This document shows, in pieces, positions 58,466-64,000 of a DNA stretch of 64,000 nt; position 1 is the first letter of the stretch; every line of letters starts with the position of its first letter. Source of the stretch: Cymbomonas tetramitiformis (lineage: Eukaryota > Chlorophyta > Pyramimonadophyceae > Pyramimonadales > Pyramimonadaceae); NCBI GenBank assembly GCA_001247695.2, contig LGRX02028825.1:1-64000 (forward strand). The letters are read 5' to 3'. The position numbers and the translations under genes were made by a program. The notes beneath the pieces are model-generated. The model was given only the letters and a program-made list of their open reading frames with translations. It ran no database searches and was not told the DNA's origin.

Positions 58466-60753
58466 CCCCTCCAGTGCCTCAGACCGCCGCTGAGACCGCT
58501 CCCGCCGAACCTCCCACTCAGGGCCGGCCAAACCCCCATAACATGATGGTGGCCCGCCGGCGGCAGTCGATGGAGACGGTGGTGCACGGCGGTGGCAATC
58601 CCGACTCAGAGCCCAGGGACTCCAGTCCAAGCGACTCGCCACCAGGCCCCCCTAGTGATCCACCTCAGGATCCCCCTGACGATCCCGCACCAGAGCCCTC
58701 CTACCCTCAGTACCCAGAGGTCAGAGCCCTCTTCGTCACCCATGATGGTGGGTCATTGTGGGTGCACCAGTCAGCTGGGGTGCGAGGCGCGGCAACCGTC
58801 TCCCTACCATGGGACGAACGCCGCCGGGCTGGGGTGCAGGGCGACGCCATCTTGTTCAGGATCATGCACCTGCTGGGAGCGCCGCTGACTGCATATGCGC
58901 GCATGGGGGGCCGGCTACACCATGCACCCCTACCTCTTACCAACCCTCGTGTGGAGACCTGGGTCCTCATGGTCGACCGCGAGGTCATGGATATGGCAAT
59001 GGGGGACCCAGCCGCGGCCAATGTGCGGTCTACCAGCATGGGGCAGCCAGTGTGGGAGTGGATCCCTGCTACTGCGCGGGAGTCGGAGATGCAGAACTTC
59101 GATCAGGACGGGCTCGCCGCGTGGTCGGAGGTCAGCAACTCCGATTGGTACCGGAGCATGAGCGTGGTGGCCGCGCAACCATCCACACCCCTGCCCTTCC
59201 ATACACCTCTCCCACTCCCCGCACCACCATCAGCCCCTACATTACCGCCCACTCCGACCGCAGTCCCCACAAATCCCGCGCCTGCGCCTCCGCCCGCGCA
59301 TGCCCCGGGACCACCACCTCCAGCCCGTTTTCCCCATTCCGCCGCCGCAAACCCCGTTCACTCTGCCGCTGCCGCGAACCCCGTTCACTCTGCCGCCGCT
59401 GCGAACCCCGTGCTCTCTCCCAGCGCCACCCCCTTTGTTCCAGGCATCGTCCGTCTGCCGCAGGGCACTAACCTGCGAGCATCTCCAGACGAGGTCCGCC
59501 TGGAGCACAAGACCAAAGAGATGGTGCTAAAGTTGGTCAAGAGCGTCACCAGGTTCCCCCGCTCCGCGTCCGACACAAAATCGGCCGACAAGGAGGGCCT
59601 CCTGACGCAGTTGGAGCACTACTCCCACATGGTGCGGAAGGTATTCCAGGAGGCCATCGTGATCGAAGCACTGACCACTCCCAGTTGTACGCCATCAGTA
59701 TCAGAGTACCAGGCGAGTGTGTCAAGCCTTCTTTGGAGCTTCAAGGAGTACACTCTTCAAGACCAGCAGAGAAAGTTCTTGGAGCGCGCGGCGGGGACCT
59801 TTGGGTCCGAGCAAGCTTGGCACCAACGCTACGGGGACCTGGATGTGTTCTTCAGCGATCTGGCGGTGTGCTCTCTGACGCAGGCCTACCTGGAGAACGC
59901 ACACGGCGAGGCCATTGCCCTCAAGCAGGCGGTGAGCGAGACCGCGGCGGAGTATTTCTCGCGACTGGAGACCCGCATGGCCTCCGTCAACTTCTTGGCC
60001 GGCAGAGTCCCAAATTGCGTGGAGATGACCAACTTGTCGATGCTCTCTACGTACCGCCGGGGGCTGAAATATGCACCCAAGGTGATGCGGCGCCTGAGAG
60101 CCATCCACTTGGATGTCTCCAAACCAGAAGAGTGGGAGAGGAAGGCCGTCGCTGACGACATCCCAGGCACCCACAACGCCTTGTTGAAGATTCGGGAAGT
60201 TGCTGAGGAGGTGGAGAGTGACATTGACACGGAGGCGGCTCAGAGGCGCTCTCAAGACCGTCCTCCCCGTGCTATTTCCTTCGCTAACCCACCACCTCGC
60301 ACCCCCTTCTACAGGCGTACCCCCTCTTCGAGCCGCCCAGCTCTTGCCATGCTGGAGAACGGGCCTGCCACCACTGTCGCCGCGGCAGTGACTCCTTTGC
60401 CACCACCACCTGGCCTCTCCCGCCCTGACGCTCCGAAAGTCCGCCGGTGCTTCGCCTGCGGCTCTGCGGAGCACATCGTCCGTAACTGTACGGACGAGGC
60501 TAAACTCAAGGAGTGGAGGGCCAATGCACCCGCGCGACTGGCGAACTCCCCTGGGTTTGTAGCCGCCGTCGTTTGGGCCATCGAGCAGCAGGAGGACATC
60601 TCCTCGGTGGATGGCGTCCCAGAGGAGTTCTCCGAGGAGGTCTTGGCACTTGCTACCTGTGAGGACGAGCAGAGCTACCAGACCCTGGCGGCCCTTGCGG
60701 GTATCGAGCTTGTGGAGGGTGACGGCCTCCCCCCGGTGGAGAGCGATGAATGA
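58282..60753 (+). CDS. gag: Ty3/gypsy Gag (capsid + CCHC zinc knuckle)
   Basis: The frame opens after a stop at 58279-58281 and closes with TGA 60751-60753. No good ATG lies at its start (first ATG about 58543), suggesting entry by frameshift from the polyQ ORF. A Pro-rich region (about 59190-59440, with AANPVHSAA repeats) precedes the capsid-like helical domain (about 59480-60230; KFLERAAGTFGSEQAWHQRY, ETAAEYFSRLETRMASVNFL). Near the C-terminus is a canonical nucleocapsid knuckle, CFACGSAEHIVRNC (CX2CX4HX4C, about 60450-60491), followed by an acidic tail. It forms the virus-like particle and binds RNA. Protease and RT follow in the same frame beyond the single UGA. Confidence 0.85.
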   Translation, partial: THSQRSPSGGTGPGHLRGALERTRAAWCDDIGRSLPTRRPSGQRTGPDGGPSTRGRRAASVTPPVPQTAAETAPAEPPTQGRPNPHNMMVARRRQSMETVVHGGGNPDSEPRDSSPSDSPPGPPSDPPQDPPDDPAPEPSYPQYPEVRALFVTHDGGSLWVHQSAGVRGAATVSLPWDERRRAGVQGDAILFRIMHLLGAPLTAYARMGGRLHHAPLPLTNPRVETWVLMVDREVMDMAMGDPAAANVRSTSMGQPVWEWIPATARESEMQNFDQDGLAAWSEVSNSDWYRSMSVVAAQPSTPLPFHTPLPLPAPPSAPTLPPTPTAVPTNPAPAPPPAHAPGPPPPARFPHSAAANPVHSAAAANPVHSAAAANPVLSPSATPFVPGIVRLPQGTNLRASPDEVRLEHKTKEMVLKLVKSVTRFPRSASDTKSADKEGLLTQLEHYSHMVRKVFQEAIVIEALTTPSCTPSVSEYQASVSSLLWSFKEYTLQDQQRKFLERAAGTFGSEQAWHQRYGDLDVFFSDLAVCSLTQAYLENAHGEAIALKQAVSETAAEYFSRLETRMASVNFLAGRVPNCVEMTNLSMLSTYRRGLKYAPKVMRRLRAIHLDVSKPEEWERKAVADDIPGTHNALLKIREVAEEVESDIDTEAAQRRSQDRPPRAISFANPPPRTPFYRRTPSSSRPALAMLENGPATTVAAAVTPLPPPPGLSRPDAPKVRRCFACGSAEHIVRNCTDEAKLKEWRANAPARLANSPGFVAAVVWAIEQQEDISSVDGVPEEFSEEVLALATCEDEQSYQTLAALAGIELVEGDGLPPVESDE
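60751..60753 (+). other. In-frame UGA between gag and pol (possible readthrough stop)
   Basis: ...AGC GAT GAA TGA CTG GCC... I translated codon by codon from here to the protease and found no other stop and no frame change. The base after UGA is C (UGA CUG), the context most often associated with leaky UGA. Confidence 0.8.
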
Positions 60754-63700
60754 CTGGCCGGCGGCCAGCCCCAGACCCTGCCCTTCGAGGAAGTGAGGTC
60801 TTGCCCTGATGATCAGACCCTCTCCGCCCTGGAGAAGCGGTCAGAACCAGTGGAACCCCGACGCACCCGAGGACGCAGAGACCCTTGGGGCCAACGTCCC
60901 CATCCCAAGAGCGTGGCCTTCACCTCTGGGACCCGCTTGCGACGCACCTACCGCTCAGCTGGTGCCCCATCGCCGCCGAGGGATGACTTGTCCAGCCACC
61001 CTCTCGCAGGAAGCACCCCCTTCGATGAGCCGTCGCTACCTCTTGATGACGGCCCTGCTTATACACAAGCGAGGATCGAGGGTCGGAGGGGACGGCGAGT
61101 TCCCCGGCACAGACCCCCCATTATGGGCAACAACCGCGGAGAGCCCCGCGACCTTCGCCCCCGACCGCGTGTTGCCCTGCCGCTGCCCATCTATCAGTCC
61201 AACCTCGCAGACCCACGGAAAAGGCTAACTGCGTGGCACTGGAAGAGAGATCTGTACTCCCTCCCCCTCGAAGTCGCCATGCAGAAGGTCCGCAGAGCTC
61301 TGCGCAAGTCCCCAGAGGCTGCCAAGGACCTGGTGGATAAAATGTCGGAGCGCGTCCGCAGCCGCGTACACTCTGGGAGTCGATCGCCAAAGGAGCGCGT
61401 GAACCGCGCCAACCAGCTGGCAGAGAGGATACGCATTGCCCGCGAACCCCAAGATCGCAAGGAGGGCCATCAACGCATAGCATTGTGGCACCTCCTTTCA
61501 CACGACGGTCGCCAGCAAGTCCCCGAATCCTCTAACGCCAGCTCCCACGACCTCTACGCGGCTTGGAGAGAGCTGTCGCCTGCCGAGCAGCAAAAGGCAA
61601 TCGCCACTTCGAGTCCAGCCTCTTCCCCAGGTAGCAGGCTGTGGGAAAAGGAGGGCGCACGAAGAGCAGCAGCGAGGTCTTCGACATCCCTCTGCACCCT
61701 GGACACTGAAGTGGGCACGATACCTGGAACAGCGGGAGATGTGGGTTTACCTGGCGCCTGGTGCAGTCTGCACGCAGTACACCAGTACAAGATGAGGAAG
61801 CTGGGTCCCAGCCCCTTGGGAGCATCCCCTCCATCATCCTCGCTGGCCGCGCCCACAACAGAGACTACATCTTCGCACCATGATAACGCGCCGGCCACTC
61901 CGGGAGGAAACCCCGAAGGTTCATTCCACTGCTCAGAGGCGGAGGAGACCTCCGCACCCAGTTCGCTTTGCTTCACCCAGCAGATGACCACCGTCAGAAC
62001 GCATGAAGCGGATGAAGCGCCACCCTGTCTCGACAGCCACCCCATCGCTGAAGACCCTGAGGTGATGGAAGAGGAGTCCTCGGTCAATTCGCTCTGCTTC
62101 ACCCAGCAGATGGCAGCAGCTGGGACCCCTCAGACGAGAACTGACCACCCGAGCTCCCACCAGCCCGCCCACAACTCCCCTGCTGGCAGCCCTCAGCATG
62201 ACGAGGACCCTCTCACCCATGGCAGTCTCACCAATAGTGTCGCTACCCATGTGAGCCCCACAACAAGCGGCACTACCCACGTGAGCCCCGCAGTAAGCGG
62301 CACTACCCATGTTAGCCCTACCACCAGTGGCACTACACATGTGAGCCCTACTACCAGTGACACCACCCATGTGAGCCCTACCACCAGCGACACCACTCAT
62401 GTCAGCCCCACCTCGAGCGAATGCACCTCAGCGGGCACCCTGCTGACGGCGAGTGCAGACAACCTCGTCAGTCATCCGCCTGAAGATGTTGATTTGCTGG
62501 ATGAGGAGTTCTACGCCGCGTGTAGGCAAACGTTGGAAGAATGCCGCGAGGCCTCGGACAACCTCCTCCCCACCCTCAAGTGCAAAAGCATACGCACAGA
62601 TGGGGGAGTTCAGTGGAAGACCGACATCGAGGGTACCCTTGCAGCGGCACATGACGAAGAAGGACCGCTACTGCTGGTATTCTACGCAACCCTCAGAGGG
62701 CACACGGTCAAGGTGCTGATTGACTCGGGGGCCTCTGACAACTTCATCTCGGAGCAGAGCGCTAAGCGATGTGGCCTCACAACACGAGCTGGCTCCGAGA
62801 TGCGAGTCACCCTGGCGGATGGATCTGTGAAGATCACTGGCGCCACCGCGTACGCCAAGTTTAACACGCACACCACCACGGGCACCTATACGGAGAACGC
62901 CCTTGCCCTCCGGATCCTACCACTGGTCATACAGGTGGATGTTATCCTCGGCGGAAGGTGGCTGCGCAGTCACTCTCCTGTCACTCTGGGCTATGAAGGG
63001 AATGGCTCCGTCTCCTTCCTCAGGAAGTCCCGCAGTGGCAAGATTTGGGATCGCGTCACCATCACAGGCTGTTCTCCTGGGAAAGCATCTGGGGACAGGT
63101 CTCCGAAGGGCACGGCCTGCGCGGGATTGGTGGATGAGGTGTTCCTGACCCCTGCTCAGCTGAAGAAGTACCTGGTGTATGCGGAGACGCAGAAGCTACG
63201 CGGCAATGACGACCCGGAGATACAGCCCGCCTGGCTCATGGTGGCCGAGAAGTCCCCCGCCGATACTGCTTCTGCCTTTGCAGCCACGGCTATCGACTCT
63301 GAGAACGCCGAACCCGCTGCGGATACCGAAGATGCAGAAGTGAGCCCTGAGTGGACCCTCAAGTTTCAGGACTTCTGGGGTGAGGAGTACAAGAAGGAGA
63401 TGACGACTGCCCTACCGAACATCGATGGACTCAGACATGACCCCCAAGATGAAGCCAACATTAACCTGGACCCTGAGCTGAGCAAGAAGGGACCTCCCTG
63501 CCAGCGCATCTACAAGAAGTCCGCAGAGGAACTCCGCCAACTTCGAGAACGCGTGGAGACTCTGATGTCCAAGGGCTACATCCGACCCTCTTCCAGCCCT
63601 TATGCAGCTCCCTGTTTGATGGTCCCTAAACCTGGGAACCCCAAGGAGCTGCGACTGGTGATCGATTACCGGCTCCTCAACCGCCAGACAGTTAAGGACA

Positions 63701-64000
63701 AGTATCCTCTCCCAGACATCCAGATGATGTTCGACGAGATGCAGGGTGCGAAGTTCTTCTCTTCGTTCGACGCGGTGGCTGGCTTCTGGCAAGTACCGAT
63801 GGCACCAGGAGATGTCGAGAAGACCGCCTTCACCACCCAGATGGGGTCATATGAGTGGTTGGTCATGCCGCAGGGGCTGCAAAATTCACCATCTCAGTAC
63901 CAGCGACGGATGCAGCGGGCCTTGGGCCATCTCCCGTTTGTCCGGATCTTCATCGATGATGTGGTCGTCTTCAGCAACACCGCTGCAGAGCACTACGAGC
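60754..64000 (+). CDS. pol: Ty3/gypsy Pol: protease and reverse transcriptase (3'-partial)
   Basis: It continues in the gag frame without a stop to the window end. The first ~490 codons are a linker rich in Arg/Pro, then Ser/Thr, with a 10-residue repeat (TTHVSPTTSG, about six times, 62245-62418). The retropepsin core is VLIDSGASDNFISEQSAK at about 62713, with LPLVIQVDVILGGRWL at about 62920 as its C-terminal motif. The RT follows: ELSKKGPPCQRIYKKSAEEL, SKGYIRPSSSPYAAPCLMVP, LRLVIDYRLLNRQT, motif A SSFDAVAGFWQ (about 63760), MPQGLQNSPSQYQRRM, and the catalytic FIDDVVVFS at about 63950. RNase H and integrase would be beyond 64000. Catalytic residues are intact. The long linker before the protease is unusual for this family. 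Confidence 0.92.
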   Translation, partial: MAGGQPQTLPFEEVRSCPDDQTLSALEKRSEPVEPRRTRGRRDPWGQRPHPKSVAFTSGTRLRRTYRSAGAPSPPRDDLSSHPLAGSTPFDEPSLPLDDGPAYTQARIEGRRGRRVPRHRPPIMGNNRGEPRDLRPRPRVALPLPIYQSNLADPRKRLTAWHWKRDLYSLPLEVAMQKVRRALRKSPEAAKDLVDKMSERVRSRVHSGSRSPKERVNRANQLAERIRIAREPQDRKEGHQRIALWHLLSHDGRQQVPESSNASSHDLYAAWRELSPAEQQKAIATSSPASSPGSRLWEKEGARRAAARSSTSLCTLDTEVGTIPGTAGDVGLPGAWCSLHAVHQYKMRKLGPSPLGASPPSSSLAAPTTETTSSHHDNAPATPGGNPEGSFHCSEAEETSAPSSLCFTQQMTTVRTHEADEAPPCLDSHPIAEDPEVMEEESSVNSLCFTQQMAAAGTPQTRTDHPSSHQPAHNSPAGSPQHDEDPLTHGSLTNSVATHVSPTTSGTTHVSPAVSGTTHVSPTTSGTTHVSPTTSDTTHVSPTTSDTTHVSPTSSECTSAGTLLTASADNLVSHPPEDVDLLDEEFYAACRQTLEECREASDNLLPTLKCKSIRTDGGVQWKTDIEGTLAAAHDEEGPLLLVFYATLRGHTVKVLIDSGASDNFISEQSAKRCGLTTRAGSEMRVTLADGSVKITGATAYAKFNTHTTTGTYTENALALRILPLVIQVDVILGGRWLRSHSPVTLGYEGNGSVSFLRKSRSGKIWDRVTITGCSPGKASGDRSPKGTACAGLVDEVFLTPAQLKKYLVYAETQKLRGNDDPEIQPAWLMVAEKSPADTASAFAATAIDSENAEPAADTEDAEVSPEWTLKFQDFWGEEYKKEMTTALPNIDGLRHDPQDEANINLDPELSKKGPPCQRIYKKSAEELRQLRERVETLMSKGYIRPSSSPYAAPCLMVPKPGNPKELRLVIDYRLLNRQTVKDKYPLPDIQMMFDEMQGAKFFSSFDAVAGFWQVPMAPGDVEKTAFTTQMGSYEWLVMPQGLQNSPSQYQRRMQRALGHLPFVRIFIDDVVVFSNTAAEHYE
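62245..62418 (+). repeat. 30-bp in-frame tandem repeat in the pol linker
   Basis: About six copies of a 30-bp unit encode T-T-H-V-S-P-T-T-S-[GDE]. Copies differ mostly at third positions (for example agcccc/agccct/agcccta), consistent with selection on the peptide. Confidence 0.85.

Noticed and set aside
1..64000. Ribosomal RNA genes or organellar genome fragments
   Set aside because: No conserved rRNA blocks or organellar gene motifs were recognised on either strand.

Overview
The window is eukaryotic nuclear DNA. It is rich in GT-AG introns, mostly GC-rich, and largely built of nested transposable elements. The best clues to the organism are one spliced leucine-biosynthesis gene, a Dualen/RandI-type dual-endonuclease LINE (first described from the green alga Chlamydomonas), a CACTA/EnSpm transposon with introns, and a Ty3/gypsy element. 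A green or other microalga is my inference; nothing here fixes the species.

Layout. 1-5.1 kb: 3' part of a fused LeuC-LeuD isopropylmalate dehydratase gene, + strand, eight exons visible, with a minisatellite and a hairpin element in its introns. 5.1-7.0 kb: unassigned. 7.0-8.9 kb: frameshifted gag-like ORF with a CCCH plus CCHC finger, - strand. 8.8-12.8 kb: tandem repeats (344 bp and 192 bp units) and purine-rich DNA. 12.8 kb: tRNA-like cloverleaf. 13.6-17.6 kb: degenerate CACTA/EnSpm element whose ends carry dozens of GAAGAC/GTCTTC motifs, also present in its introns. 17.7-21.5 kb: a LINE copy (APE-RT) with frameshifts, cut off inside the RT. 21.5-24.2 kb: gag-like ORF with zinc modules and membrane segments, - strand.

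24.2-45.2 kb is the centrepiece. A retroelement reading frame on the - strand (gag-like, then retropepsin-like) is interrupted between 43.78 and 25.79 kb by an 18-kb element flanked by an 11-bp target-site duplication. The reading frame of the host element resumes across the insertion. The inserted element reads, 5' to 3' on the - strand: a membrane-segment ORF; a ~3-kb stop-free, disordered-looking frame over ~300-bp repeats; an ORF1 with an RRM-like region; an ORF with a ULP1-like protease, APE endonuclease and reverse transcriptase; and an ORF with a second ULP1-like protease, a PCIF1-like (cap m6Am methyltransferase) domain, RNase H, an R2-type CCHC finger and a restriction-like endonuclease. 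It ends in a pyrimidine tail. APE, RLE, RT, RNase H and cysteine protease are the known Dualen toolkit; the methyltransferase-like domain and the second protease look like additions.

45.2-51.5 kb: a 692-bp unit with 82-bp terminal direct repeats, then a second copy of the 17.7-kb LINE family, with an RNase H domain. 51.5-55.5 kb: a leader carrying nine hairpin motifs whose stems change in a compensatory way, then a gag-like ORF. 55.5-64 kb: a Ty3/gypsy element (candidate PBS, polyQ ORF, gag with CCHC knuckle, in-frame UGA, then protease and RT) running off the window end.
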